Source: Earliella scabrosa (lineage: Eukaryota > Basidiomycota > Agaricomycetes > Polyporales > Polyporaceae). From it: DNA of 64,000 bases. The stretch spans positions 186,001 to 250,000 of the forward strand of contig JABYQQ010000021.1 of assembly GCA_022605405.1 (NCBI GenBank), written 5' to 3'. The notes beneath the pieces were generated by a model. It had not been told where the DNA came from. It saw nothing but the letters and a program-made list of their open reading frames with translations, and made no database searches. How positions within the stretch are numbered: the first letter of the stretch is position 1; the number at the start of each line of letters is the position of its first letter. Position numbers and translations under genes: made by a program. This document shows positions 52,826 to 64,000 of this stretch, in pieces.

Positions 52826-54082
52826 CTATTCTTCCCCATTATCATTCCACGCATCTACTACCAGGCGTCCTCGTACGCTCAGGATTCGGTTGTAGGATTC
52901 CCAACTTTGAGGTGCCGACTCTAGACGAGACTCTACTGAACCCGCCAGCAAGCTCTGCGCCTGTCTGAGGGCTACAGCATGACTCTGCACAAGTCGTAGA
53001 CGATCTCTAGCTGCAGCCAAGTCGATTGATAGTACGTCGGTGGCAGGGGAAAGAGGCGGGTAGGGAATGGGCATTCGTGAAGGGGCTAGCTCGACCCCCC
53101 TGAGCGATTGCGAAGCACGCAGAGCGGTGGGGTTCTCCTCGGCGGATGCATCCTTGACGTCGCTTACCACCATCGCCGGCCGTACCCCGCCGCCATCGTC
53201 GGACGAGGCTCTCTCCCTCACCGGAGGAGGTAGGTAACCAACTGACGATCCGTCGGAGTCGGAGTCGTTACACACTTGAGCCTTGGCTCCACGCCCGGTA
53301 ACGCCATGGTTTAGAGTACGTAGCTCTAAGCCAGGCTCCAACTGGTGGCGGACGGAGGATCCAGGGGGAGCCTGTGCATGACTCTGCACAAGTCGTAGAC
53401 GATCTCTAGCTGCAGCCAAGTTGATTGATAGTACGTCGGTGTCAGGGGCAAGAGGCGAGTAGGGAATGGGCATTCGTGAAGGGGCTAGCTCGACCCCCCT
53501 GAGCGATTGCGAAGCACGCAGAGCGGTGGGGTTCTCCTCGGCGGATGCATCCTTGACGTCGCTTACCACCATCGCCGGCCGTACCCCGCCGCCATCGTTG
53601 GACGAGGCTCTCTCCCTCACCGGAGGAGGTAGGTACCCAACTGACGATCCGTCGGAGTCGGAGTCGTTACACACTTGAACCCTCGCTCCACGCCCGGCTC
53701 CTCCATCGTTGAGACGACCTAGCTCTAAGCCGGGCTCCAAGTCGCGGACGGAGGTTCCGGGCATGTGTCGTGGAGGTGTGATTCTCCAACTCTGGGGGAG
53801 ATCTGGGAGATTTTCCGTTGGGGTACTTGCACGAACCCCGCCGTCAGGGCTCCTTATCCCAAGGTCAACTAGCACTTTTTCTGAGACGTTCACCCAAGTC
53901 GGACATGGGTTGCCACTTCGCTTCAAGACGTTCCGGATCCGCGTTCGTTGTCGCTTGATAGATCTTGGGGACAGAGGAAACGGGACTCCCGAGAGCGACC
54001 GGTCGACGATGTTCTGGAAGTTCGCGGCCACGCCATCTGAGCCTAAACCGGGCTCCAGCTGTGGACTCTCCGCACAGGCCAT
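52826..54082 (-). CDS. Uncharacterised protein with a 133-residue internal duplication
   Basis: Single-exon reading of 418 residues from ATG at 54082 (MACAESPQLEPGLG). The protein is Ser/Pro-rich and probably disordered. A 399-bp in-frame tandem duplication is visible: NDSDSDGSSVGYLPPPVRER, then VSDVKDASAEENPTALRASQ and DLAAARDRLRLVQSH occur twice, 133 residues apart, at ~95% identity, and each copy is led by an LEPGLELxxLN motif (a third, older LEPGLGSDG lies at the N terminus). Upstream in the same frame are coding-like residues (ACASNLANWLYSLT) interrupted by a TAG, so the true gene may be longer with an intron or a nonsense change. Function unknown. Confidence 0.5.
   Translation of the reverse strand: MACAESPQLEPGLGSDGVAANFQNIVDRSLSGVPFPLSPRSIKRQRTRIRNVLKRSGNPCPTWVNVSEKVLVDLGIRSPDGGVRASTPTENLPDLPQSWRITPPRHMPGTSVRDLEPGLELGRLNDGGAGRGARVQVCNDSDSDGSSVGYLPPPVRERASSNDGGGVRPAMVVSDVKDASAEENPTALRASQSLRGVELAPSRMPIPYSPLAPDTDVLSINLAAARDRLRLVQSHAQAPPGSSVRHQLEPGLELRTLNHGVTGRGAKAQVCNDSDSDGSSVGYLPPPVRERASSDDGGGVRPAMVVSDVKDASAEENPTALRASQSLRGVELAPSRMPIPYPPLSPATDVLSIDLAAARDRLRLVQSHAVALRQAQSLLAGSVESRLESAPQSWESYNRILSVRGRLVVDAWNDNGEE
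53030..53760 (-). repeat. 399-bp in-frame tandem duplication
   Basis: TAGGGAATGGGCATTCGTGA occurs at 53061 and 53460, 399 bases apart, with near-identical sequence around both, including CTTGACGTCGCTTACCACCA. The period is divisible by three, so the reading frame passes through both copies. Confidence 0.9.
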
Positions 54083-54109
54083 CTTCTCGCTGGCCAGCAG
54101 CAACCGCAC

Positions 54110-56856
54110 TGTCTTTGTGTGCTTGGAGCGGACTACGGAAGTGCGCTACGTCAGCGAGTACAGCCAATTGGCAAGATTTGAGGCGCAGGCCTGTGAAAAC
54201 CGGGCAGACGCACCGGCGACGGAATGCGCTCTAGCAGGCAACCGTATAGTGAGAGGTGCCTGGGTTGTTGAACTAGGTCCTACCGACGTTGGCGCCGTTT
54301 TTGATAGGGCCGGTTGGGGTGCGTCCGCGTTGGTCAACGGCGGTTACAACTTGAAGCCAGCAAGCTGCGGTTAACCTGTACTCACCCGCTTCGGCTTTGG
54401 CGTGTTTATGACCGCGCCTCTGAGCTGCCATCTGGACGAGATCACGTACGGACTCGGATAAGTCCAGTCCAGCCCAGCGCAATGCCTAGCCCGTAATTGT
54501 GGATGTGTTGACAGTTAGACAACTTGAATGTCCGCTTTCTAAACACCCGTGATCCCGTGTGTGGTGGTGAACTGGGAGAAGTAGTGGCTCGGAGGGACAA
54601 TCGCATATGTTATGGTACGGAACAGTGGGCGTGTGCATGAACATATGTAGTACTCTCACGGTCCAGTACGCAATACTTATCCTCGGTAAGTCTAGCTTTG
54701 GGCGCCTTAGTGCTGAAGACTAGTGTTACGTCAGCTGGTCTGGTAAACAGGAGGTGTCCTTTTCCTCCACTGCCAGACTCAACCCACTGCAGGCAGTTGA
54801 TCTTTCCATCACTCCCTTCACCTGCGACATCGTCGGTCTCCCCTCACTCCATCGTGGCTATCGGGTCGACTCATTGGTATGTCCATACCCGCGTTCTGCG
54901 CGCCGTTGTTGACTTGTATTCCAAGGGTGTTGTGCGTATCGTCGACTTCGCCTACCACACGACTGCGCATACGCCCAGCGCACGATGCCCTTCGGACGTG
55001 CCCATACCTGTCTCGGAGAGAGGCTTCTCGTCATGCGCGCTGTCAGAAGTCTCTTGTCGCACTCAAATGCGCTCGCGATGTCCACACGAACAGCTGCGCT
55101 TCTTTGGAGGGGGTACGTTCATTCCCCTTCCCCATCCGCTCGTCCTCAATTCCTTGCAGAGGGGCCGCTCTTCACTTCAACGACTGAGGTCCGTCCATTG
55201 TTTACTGCAACGCGGGTGCTCTCTCATGCAAGCGATCTGACTTCTCCGCCATTGTGGTTAGGTGTCCGTCGCCGCGGAGCTGGGCAACTTCATCGGCACG
55301 CTCGGGGTGCACTGGGTATTGACATCACGAGGTGAGTTTTCCTCTTCTCTCTGCCTATCAAACCCCACCCCATCTCCATGCACATTTGCGCCTCGCCTAT
55401 TTGGCCGCTCCGGGCAGACCGACACTGTGCTCCCTTCGCTCCCCAACGCCTAAACGTGAATTTTCTTATCCATCGCCACATGGCCTGCGTCACAGATCCC
55501 GTACAAGCTCATTGCCGACGCCTACGCCTGCTTCTGCAAACTCCCTCCTTCTCACAGCCGTCAAGACCGCTGCCACGCATCACCGCATTCGAGGTAGGGA
55601 TTACCGCAGCGAAGGCTGTCCCTCCTCTTCCGGAGCACAGCCACTCGATCCACCGCACGCAGGAGATGAACAAAGCGAAGAAGGCTGTATCCCAATCACA
55701 ACCCAGCATCAATGCTGCATCCCCCGCCGTGAGCGAAGAAGTCGCATTTGCACACTCTATACGACCACGGGTGGAGCAACACTGGCGGCGCCAGCTTCCC
55801 CTTCGGCGGCTTCTTGTATCGAAAGCGTTGGCCAAGAGTGGTGCCGCCGGTACTACCTCCTCGCCATTCCTGCTGGCGTCCAGCGTTGTCCCACCTGATT
55901 GCTAATCGTCAACTAGTCCGACCGTCAGGGATTCCTGGTGGTGTCGGCATATAGGTCGTTCGGCAGAGCTACGTACAAAGGCAAGCACTCCGGTGGTGCA
56001 TACATCAGTTCCACTAGCTCACGCCGGCAAATTCCCATAACATAGGCACGTCTCGTCTGCTTGCTGCATTCCGGATACGCACAAGAGAGCTGATCACAAG
56101 AGAGCTGATGTCGGGCTCAGGCGCAGGTCGGGCACTGTCGGCGTTTGGCCAGTCCCGGGGACATCCGACGCTCATGGTGCTCTATGAGGATCGGGAGGCG
56201 AACGAGTTCTTCATGACGTTCTAATCGACGTGGTAGGATGCATATTCAACACGTAGCCACGGTAGCTGCATAACATCAGATGACTACCATGACATGAACC
56301 AGCCCTGGCGTGCTTGTATAATATGTAGCGCTGCAAAGCCTCGCGCAAGTCTAATGTAGTACTAGTAAGAACAAGGGGAAGCGCTAGAAAACGCGTGTTC
56401 ACAGGGACGGTCCAAGTTCTGCCATGTTCGTAGCCACTCCCGACAACGACTCCATGTCCAACATGTTCCGTGATGAACCATAATGATTTTAACGTGTTCA
56501 CCTAACTCGTGGAGACGCAGAGAGGTCCGATCTCGAGAGGCTGCAGTGAGAGGCTGAGAGCGCAAGCCAGGTCGCAAGCATTCTAGCGCGCCTTCGAAAA
56601 CGGGGGTACAGGCCTGTACAGGCTGTCAGGCCTTCAGGACGGCCGAGTCGGCGTCGATCCTCCCGAATAAGGCACTATTTGGCGGGAACAAACAATCTAC
56701 GCCAGATTGACGATCTTCCTGGCAGATCCCATCGCCATCTCACCGGCGCTTCGCACGACGTGCGACCCGAAGTTCAACGGTGTAAAGTCATCGTTCGACT
56801 TCTTCGCCTCACTGGTATCTGCTACTCGTATCGCGCGCGACGCACCCACTATTAGC
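54110..56856. other. No intact gene; unrecognised exons
   Basis: A minus-strand exon candidate at ~54400-54480 (RWAGLDLSESVRDLVQMAAQ, then donor GTGAGT) may belong to the gene at 52826. Plus-strand ORFs at 54698-55240 and 55378-55905 contain coding-like pieces (LQAVDLSITPFTCDIVGLPS followed by GTATGT; SVAAELGNFIGTLGVHWVLT followed by GTGAGT), probably exons of one uncharacterised gene. I could not close a full model. Confidence 0.3.
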
Positions 56857-59800
56857 ATGCCATCTACGTCTGTGACCCATGGCAACCAGCATCCCCCACC
56901 CACTGAAGAGCAATTCGCCGACATGCGACAGCTCTGTAGCGAGATCTACTACGCGTACCACGCTCGGCCCTCTGTCACCGACCCTCAACGCACCAAGTGG
57001 AATCGCCGGTTCTACAAGGTGGTCGTCAAGATCGTTCGTCTCTTTGACGTTGCTTGGTTTATCGAAGTCCCAGCGTTCATCATTGGCGTGATTCACCAGT
57101 ACAACGTTGCTCTTCGCGCTGGAGAGCCCTTCGACGCGGAGGAGATTAGTCCAGGGCCACGGAAGAACCTCATCCTGGTCGCGAAGGAGGATGGTCCAGT
57201 CCATTACCTACCTATAGACCGCGTCGCGAATATCTGGTGGGTTAGCCCAGGTCAGGATACCTCTTGGCCTCTCATCACCGTTCGCTGATCCCAAGTTATC
57301 ACAGAGACACTCCACTGCTCGACGCCTTCTCAGGGGAAACCTCCGACGCTATCTGCGCAGGGTTTCAAAGTCAACCCCCAGGCCGAAGTTACCGTTACAG
57401 ATCTATCTGAACACCTATCCCCACCTGAAGCGCCACCGTCATCCAACGATCAATACCTCGCCGAGTTGGATACCGCGCATTCGCCTCAAATTGAAAGATC
57501 CCATAGTCTACCAATAGAGCGCTCGGGTGTCATCAATTCCGCTCTCAACGTCCAAGCCGACCCCGAGTTGGAGACTCGCGGCTCGCCAACCCACAATCCG
57601 CCCCCCGCCCCCAATGATGAAGCTCACACGGCTGATACAGGCCAAGCCGAGGAAGACAACACTACGCAGACCAGATTGCAGAAGAATGAGACACACCTTA
57701 CCGTGGATTGCACTTCCTCGTGCTCAGGGGAAAGCTTTGCGAGGCAGCACCAAGATGGCCAGCAGACACCGCCGTCTCCGGTGCCGGCCCCGGAAGGTCA
57801 GGAGCCTGGGATGGGATTGAGACCTACCGAAGACCGTTACCCTGATGCATGCACCGTTTCGCCGTTGAGCGCAGCGGGTGCTCCCGGAAGCGCATGCACC
57901 CGATCCCCCTATTCGGCGTCCGCGTCTCCGTCCGTAGCCTCTCTGGGTGATACCCCAATCCCTGCCGACCTCGTATCATTTCCAGACCCGAACAGCTCTG
58001 GTTATGTCCCACATGAGGAGGATTTTCCTCCAGAGTATATTCCCTTCCAGTGGATGTGGTCGGTACGTGGAGACTTAGATCGCACCCTCGGGACGGAATC
58101 ACACTTATGATTAATACACTAGCCTGTTCCTTGTGCCCAGTGCAAGAAGCGTGGAAGAGACTGCTTCTTCGCGCCCACTTTCAACACGGCGTGCCTGGAC
58201 TGTCACGACAGGAAGGTCGGCTGCAGCGCGACTTTCAGACAAAGATCGGCCCTCGCCGGTTATCTCAGTTGGCGGTTCTGGAAGATATCCATGCAACCAG
58301 ACCGTTACACTGACAACGATCTAGATCTCCTCCCCGACCACCTCAACCTCGACGACCCCGACTGCGTACCCACGTGGTTCTTGCAATTCTACGACCCTCA
58401 CCACACGCCACAAGGGAGGAAAGTGCACCCTCCACCCCCTTCATCAACAACTATCGCAGCTCAGAAAGCTCTCTACCAAACCCGCCTGTCACAGAGGCAG
58501 AGTTCAGAGCCAGACCAGGCCAGTCCCTCTCCTCAAACCAAGTGCCAGGTCGAACTCCGCCCCGTATTACAAGCCGTCCTCGAGCGCAAGCACCGGACCG
58601 ACCATCAGCCGGCGCTGCCAGCCGACTTTCAGATGGATGTTCCAAGTGAGAGGAAGCGGCGACGCAAGAGGGCGGGGCACTCCCGCTTGTCTTCGAAGAA
58701 GGACAAGGCTCAAGCTAAAGTTCAGAGGAAATCATTGACGACGGGCATCAATCCGCAACCAACGCTGGAACGCAGGATGCTTGCGAGCGAAGGCGGAAGC
58801 GCCAAAAACACTACTCCAGTTCTCCCTTCGCGGGGCGTCCGACGGACGTCTCCGTTGATTTCCAGCCCATGGAAGTTGATGACGTTGAGCGAGGAACGTC
58901 CGGACAGTCCCATTCCGAGGGAGCTCGTCAGGTCATGCATTATCGCGTCGATGGCTCCGTTCTCGACCTACGACCTGGCACAGTCAAGAGCGTACAGAGT
59001 CAGGCACCCTCGTCAGATCTAGCTACGTCTCTCATATCTGATTCCTGCTGTCCAAAATGTCACGTTCCTGTGTGTCCCGGTATGTTCCATCTGCGAAATT
59101 CCGGTAGTAATTGCTTGCTCACCAACGCCAAGCGTCTTGTAATCCGCCCCAGCCGTTAGATCGATCTGCTGTTCCGGTGAACGACATTTCTCCTCAAGAG
59201 CTCACTGCCAGCCCCTTATCTATCTCAGATACCTCCTCGCCACCAGTCATTCAAACCTCTGGAGCAATCTTCACAACACGATATATCTCTCCGCCTCCTC
59301 GAGTATTTGCGAGCGCTTCGGATGTCTCCGCGCCTATTTCCGACATATCTGAAGACCTGAACAGAGCGATCATGCTGGCTACAGAGCTTGCGAAGGAGGG
59401 AAGCGCCGTTATTGGTCTTGCAGAATCGCTGCTTGCCAGAATGCCGGACGACCGTCCAGCGAGTACAGGCGCGCGCCTTGACCTCCTAGAGCCGAAGGTC
59501 GCTGGTGACCTGGCCAAAGTCATCACGTTCCTTGCGAAGACGGGGGAAGGCATCCAGGCGGTTGTCCTTGCGCTGCGCGGCATGCCTATGCTCTCAGTCC
59601 ACTCAGAAACTCTCAGAGATATGCTGTCCACCCTTGACGGACTGCGGGATCTGTACAAGACCACCTGGGACGGTATCCACGAGTTGCAGACAGCGGTTCT
59701 GTGGTATCGCGATCAACTTCATCGGACCTCTCTTGACGTCAATGTCATCAACACACAACTCGACACACACCAGCACGAGTGCACCGGAACTATGCAACAC

Positions 59801-60322
59801 ATTGCCGATACTGTTTTGAATCGCATCAGCGATGATATTCGCAGCGTGGGTCGACATATCAAGGAGCCCCTAGATGCCCTCGTCGACGTGCTGGCACAGA
59901 GTCCATCCATCCCTCACGACATCGTAGAGCCACTCAAGGACCTCGTCCACAAGTGCACGACTGCATTGGTGGAGATTGCACAGTCTTTACTCAAGCATAC
60001 TACAGGTCCCCTTGGGCACGACAGGTCGACGCTCGCGCACGAGGTGATATACCTACGAACCCGGGTCGCGGCATTGGAGAACAACACCGAGGCTGTGGAC
60101 GGCGATACCCCGCCAGTTGGCCCCTCCATGGCGCCATACGAGGAGGTTGCAGTCGTCCTTGCGGATCTGCGGGCTCGTATCGAACGGTTGGAGGCTCGAG
60201 AAGAGACTGTCATCGAAGCAGGGGTGAAGGCCTACCTGGCTCAACTGGGTCTCACCGAGGACAAAATTCGCACTCTGGCGGTGTGGGATGGACGACCGGC
60301 GGTGGAGGACGATGTAGCATAA
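56857..60322 (+). CDS. Large nuclear-type protein: CX2CX6C pair plus long helical C terminus
   Basis: Five exons, 56857-57250, 57305-58062, 58123-58645, 58726-59079 and 59160-60322, join in frame to 1,063 residues; introns are 54-80 nt and all GT-AG. The start is the first in-frame ATG (MPSTSVTHGNQ). Residues ~20-130 are a folded domain (CSEIYYAYHARP; WFIEVPAFIIGVIHQYNVAL; HYLPIDRVANIWWV). After a disordered stretch comes Cys388, 391, 398, 408, 411, 418 (CAQCKKRGRDC...CLDCHDRKVGC; CX2CX6CX9CX2CX6C), a Zn2Cys6-like DNA-binding cluster. A basic segment follows (SERKRRRKRAG is partly intronic; PSSR-type basic residues remain), then a Cys-rich CCPKCHVPVC, and finally ~350 residues of helix and coiled coil. 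It may be a transcription factor-like protein; targets unknown. No lesion. Confidence 0.75.
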
Positions 60323-60403
60323 TGCAGCAGCATATGTAATCTGGCGTATTGTATCGACGTGATTTGAAGGGAAACTGATTATTGGCTGTCCTCCATAGCC
60401 TGA

Positions 60404-60486
60404 CCGTGGCTCGACCGTGGCTCGACCGTGGCTCGACCGTGGCTCGACCGTGGCTCGACCGTGGCTCAACCGTGGCTCGACCGTGG
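60404..60486. repeat. 11-bp minisatellite, ~7.5 copies
   Basis: CCGTGGCTCGA repeats with a strict 11-bp period at 60404, 60415, 60426, 60437, 60448, 60459 and 60470 (one unit has CTCAA), with a partial copy at 60481. It starts 82 bases after the stop codon of the 1,063-residue gene. Confidence 0.95.
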
Positions 60487-62240
60487 TGTCAGGCTTGACA
60501 GCCCGGCGTCATATAGATAAACCACTGTATAGTATTGAAACACATAGGGCTACAATCGTGCGCCCTGACAAGGGAGTGAGCCCACGCGCGAACGACATGG
60601 AGGAGTTCTGAAGCGAGGGTGAGGACAGTGAGTACAGCAGCAAGAGGGTAAGCACATGCAGAGCGACAACGGAGCGCAGCGCGAGAGGCTGCGGGATGGA
60701 CGCGAACGAACGCAAACGCGAGCACAAACACGGGCAGAGCCGAGCTACCAGATCGCAGACGGTGGGCGGAGTCGAGACGAGCGCGAGGCCCGTGGACACG
60801 GAGGCTGCAGAGGCCTGGTCAGCGAGGTATCCGCATACTGTGACTCGTTGAGCGTACCAGAACCGCTTCACTTGTCGCCCGCCGCCACTCCCTCGCGGTG
60901 ATGTTGTCGACCACTCTGCGATGTCCGGCGCGAGTCGAGAAATAGGTACCTGCACGAGCAGAGTGAACGTCGGCGTCGTGTTCCTGAGCTGGAAACTCCG
61001 GCTGTGGAGAAGCGTTTACATACGTCGGCGTGGCGTAAATGCGAACGGAGACACAAGGAACCGGTCTGCGCGTGAATTCGCGGCGGGTCAGCGCAGGAGG
61101 AGGAGTCGTTGTCAGGATACGGGTAGTGGAATGTAGTTCGCGCCCTGCTCGTACACGCGCGTGCATTGACGAGCGACCGTGTAGTACCTTTGGGGAATAG
61201 CCGCCCACCACACGTCGTAGTAGACCTTCAGGGCCTAACCAAGCCGCTTCCTTGACGGCGCGCCTTCCTTGAGCGACAGGTCGGGCGCGGGCGGCGGGGC
61301 TCACGGAGGAGCAGGAGCAGCATTCCTCGCTCGTGTTCCTGGTCTTGTGGAACGGAGCGACGAGTGCTGGGAGGGGCGAGGAGGCTAGAGTGGGGATGGC
61401 GGGTTGCGGAGTGGCAGACGGGAGAGAGAGGACACCCAGCGAGAGGAGTTTGGCCCAAAAGATCACGTGATGGGCGCCCAACCGCCGCCGACAGGACAGG
61501 GATAGCGGCGGCGGCCTCGGCGTTCAGGAGCTCTTCCAGTACCGACTGGGACAACTTCGTGAAATTGAGGAGGGGAAGCACTTAGGACAATATGCGAGCG
61601 ACCCTCTGCGCTTGCCCGTCCCTGGAAAGGGTGCGTGTGTCGCCGCGGCAGATTCCTGGACACGCTGACGTGGCCACGATGTCGGACTTGCGCTCGTCCT
61701 GGCGATTAGATATAGAGTCGAGTATGCGTTGGAGGTGACTGTGGAGTGCTTACCTGTGTGGAGTGGGACGAATCGAGTCAGAGGGAGGCGGTGGCTGCAT
61801 GGACCTGGGGCTCACCGTTCGTCGACTTGGCGGCGATCCACATCGGGATTCTCTCACACCATTACCACAGGTGCGCTTGCGGAAGTCGGAGACAGAGAAC
61901 GCGGACCTAAGGCGGTGACGAGCGGCCCGACTATCCCACTAGTACTGCAAGAGCGTCATCGATCTCTAGAGAAGCCGAGAGAGAGATTAGCCGCGGCAGG
62001 TACGAGCATGCAAGGGTGTGGAACGAGCCATTACAGGCCCAATGGCTGGCAGGAGGACGGGCACTCACCATGGCTGCACCGACTCAGTTTGCGTCCTACA
62101 TGTTGGTCGTCCTCCAGCACACGACGTCTGCCCGGCTGATCAGATATACGAGTAGTCATTGCCGATGCAATGGGCGGAGACAACTGAGATGTGGCAAGGA
62201 AGAGGCTTCAACCATGGCTGGCAAGGGTACGAGCACTCAC

Positions 62241-62459
62241 CATGATCGCCGACGCCGCATAGTCAATGGCGGTCGTGAGCAGCGCTGAACGAGAAGAGGG
62301 CTCCCGGCTCAACCTTCGTCCTATATCAGCTAGCTCCAGCTTCATCCTCCAACTCCGAATCAGCCTCCTGGCTGGCCGAATGACGAGCACTGAGTATTTC
62401 ACCATGATCGCCGACGGTTCGCGTCGTCAACGGCGGTCGTGAGCAGCGCTGAACGAGTT
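62241..62459. repeat. Imperfect direct duplication, ~162-bp offset
   Basis: CACCATGATCGCCGACG, followed some 20-25 bases later by GGCGGTCGTGAGCAGCGCTG and AACGAG, occurs at about 62239 and 62401. On the minus strand each copy would encode a similar hydrophobic stretch, so it may be a duplicated exon. Confidence 0.6.
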
Positions 62460-64000
62460 GCGAGTCTCATAATCAGCTGCGAGTCGCACACGACGTCTAG
62501 GCGGTGTGTATACGTACGAGTCGTCGTTGTTGGGGACGAGACGAGAGAGACAAAAGGTCGGGACCGACGAGAGAGGGGAAGAGAGAGCCAGGCTCAATAA
62601 ACGCCCGCCTGCTGATGTCTTGCCTTCTGACTCACTGCCAGTGCTCAGCTTCCTGTCTTGTCCTTGCACACGCTCTCGCCGTCTGTGGTTCGTCTCTTCA
62701 CCTCCACTCACTGTGCTCAGCGTTCAGCGCACCCTTCCTAGACACGCACGCGATGTAATCCCCTCCGCTTCGCGACGGGTCAACAGGTCGTCTCAGGAGG
62801 ACGTCTAGAGCTCCTAACGTATAGGTCGCCATCGGGTGGGTCATGATAAGCTGGCTTCATCCTTAGCCTTTCTCACGGTGTGCAGACTGTTCCCCCTTCC
62901 AACTTCAGTCCCAGAGGCGACGCAATCCTTCCATGCCGCCATTGAAGCCCAGCCTATCGCCTGGTAAGCCAATGTGATTTGCCTCGCACCCTTCAATCCA
63001 TCAACGCGGTCGTTCTAGCCCTCGCAAGTCTAGCAAAGTGCCAATCGGCGGTCCCCGGCGGGGTTTTCGTGTCCTCGAGGCGCTGCTCGGACTGGGGAGG
63101 TGTATGGTCGACCTACAGACGGAGTTCTGGCTGACGTGGATACATATGTAGGTTCAGAGATGTCGAGGTTGGCAGCGAAGATGGTTCGAATGGATACTCA
63201 AGGCGGGCGACTGGCGCGAGGCTGCTGGCCCCACCGCAACTGTCCTTCCATTGGGAGGCTTGCGCCGGTTGAGTTGAGGCTCACCTCGAGAGGTAGTTGG
63301 AGGTCAAAGTTCCAGACGACAACGACAGACCCGGCGAAGCCGTCACAGTCGACTACCGGAATGCCAGCATCGTGTCTCGTCTCGTCGGATGGTACATACG
63401 GGCCCAGCGGTTCTCTCACGCACATGCTCGAAAGCTGTTATCGTCGGAGACAATATGTCCTTGGAGCTCGGATGGGATGGTTGTAATCGTCAGCACCAAT
63501 GTTTCGTTGCGTAATACACTTGGTTGACAACAGATCGTACACGACGAGCGCAGGCATCCGCATGACTACAACTGGTCCGCAAGTTCGTCACCAGCATGCC
63601 CCTGTGCCTCTTCAGTATGACTCGGAGAGCCTCGACTCATCCGAGACACCAAGGTGCCCATGAACGTAAGGACGAGGATATTATTGACGACAAGTAGGCT
63701 CTTGAGGGAACCACGTTCTGTAGCGCACCAGCCTCACACAATTGATATCAGGACTCGTCAGGAGCACAACATGCCTCTGCTATATTGAACTGATCAATAT
63801 CCGAGAAACCTAGAATGATGTCATACATACGCTACTATATATGTTACGCGCTCATGTTAACTTTTCCTGGACACTTCAGTCCAGGTCTTCAGCCAAGGAA
63901 TTCGCAAACTCGTGCATCACTTAACTAGCGCCTTATGTAATGATATTGCGCGGTAAGTAACTGGTGAGGGCATTAGTATGTGTTGCTTATATTCGAATAA

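Larger units (their letters stand above)
60323..64000. other. No intact gene supported
   Basis: Holds an 11-bp minisatellite (60404-60486) and a partially duplicated segment (62241-62295 and 62403-62459, sharing CACCATGATCGCCGACG and GTCGTGAGCAGCGCTGAACG). Minus-strand pieces at 61230-62460 (TTAIDYAASAIM before a GTGAGT donor) look like exons of a lost or very divergent gene. From 63500 to the end the sequence is AT-richer and non-coding by appearance. Confidence 0.4.

Noticed and set aside
60417..60611. 64-codon ORF with repeated RPWLDRGSTVA-type words
   Set aside because: Translation of the 11-bp minisatellite.

Overview
The window is nuclear DNA of a filamentous basidiomycete, most likely an agaricomycete of the polypore type. 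Genes are split by many 45-80 nt GT-AG introns, coding DNA is GC-rich, and several products match agaricomycete families: F-box proteins, KDM3-like JmjC proteins, NYN nucleases, paired-CX2C DNA-binding proteins, HeLo-like/kinase proteins and a split integrase-core protein. Species cannot be read from the sequence. Exon models below were made by eye from splice sites and reading-frame phase; every junction quoted keeps frame.

Layout. 1.4-3.1 kb: single-exon F-box gene. 4.1-4.4 kb (minus): 5' remnant of an MFS transporter. 6.4-7.7 kb: decayed protein-kinase gene; the next exon of such a gene lies alone at 38.5 kb. 8.6-12.8 kb: intact 14-exon gene of unknown function with a Cys/His-rich N terminus. 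15.3-17.5 kb (minus): complete 9-exon JmjC (KDM3-like) gene. 18.4-19.5 kb: GC-rich minisatellite, followed by a short interstitial telomere-like repeat. 20.1-21.9 and 23.1-23.7 kb: two uncharacterised genes. 25.5-26.2 kb: small gene with a decayed tandem copy of its last exon.

26.6-37.8 kb is the most striking region. A 548-residue DDE integrase-core protein is encoded on the minus strand by four exons. Its first intron, about 64 nt originally, now holds a nested insertion: a ~2.8 kb foldback element with ~1.2 kb near-identical inverted arms, whose loop side took in a young 6,526 bp Ty1/copia element. The copia element has 580 bp LTRs with one difference seen, a perfect TATCT target duplication and an open polyprotein. 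The intron is now 9,436 nt long and contains a giant palindrome, while the host exons remain in frame.

38-64 kb: a gene-poor stretch with fragments; an uncharacterised minus-strand gene with all-phase-0 exons (45.0-46.0 kb); a small paired-CX2C gene (46.3-46.9 kb); a complete NYN-LOTUS gene (49.4-50.9 kb); three 163-bp tandem repeats (52.3-52.7 kb); an ORF with a 133-residue internal duplication (52.8-54.1 kb); and a 1,063-residue CX2C/coiled-coil gene (56.9-60.3 kb). The mixture of remnants, tandem repeats, transposons and lineage-specific families suggests a fast-evolving accessory, possibly once subtelomeric, region.
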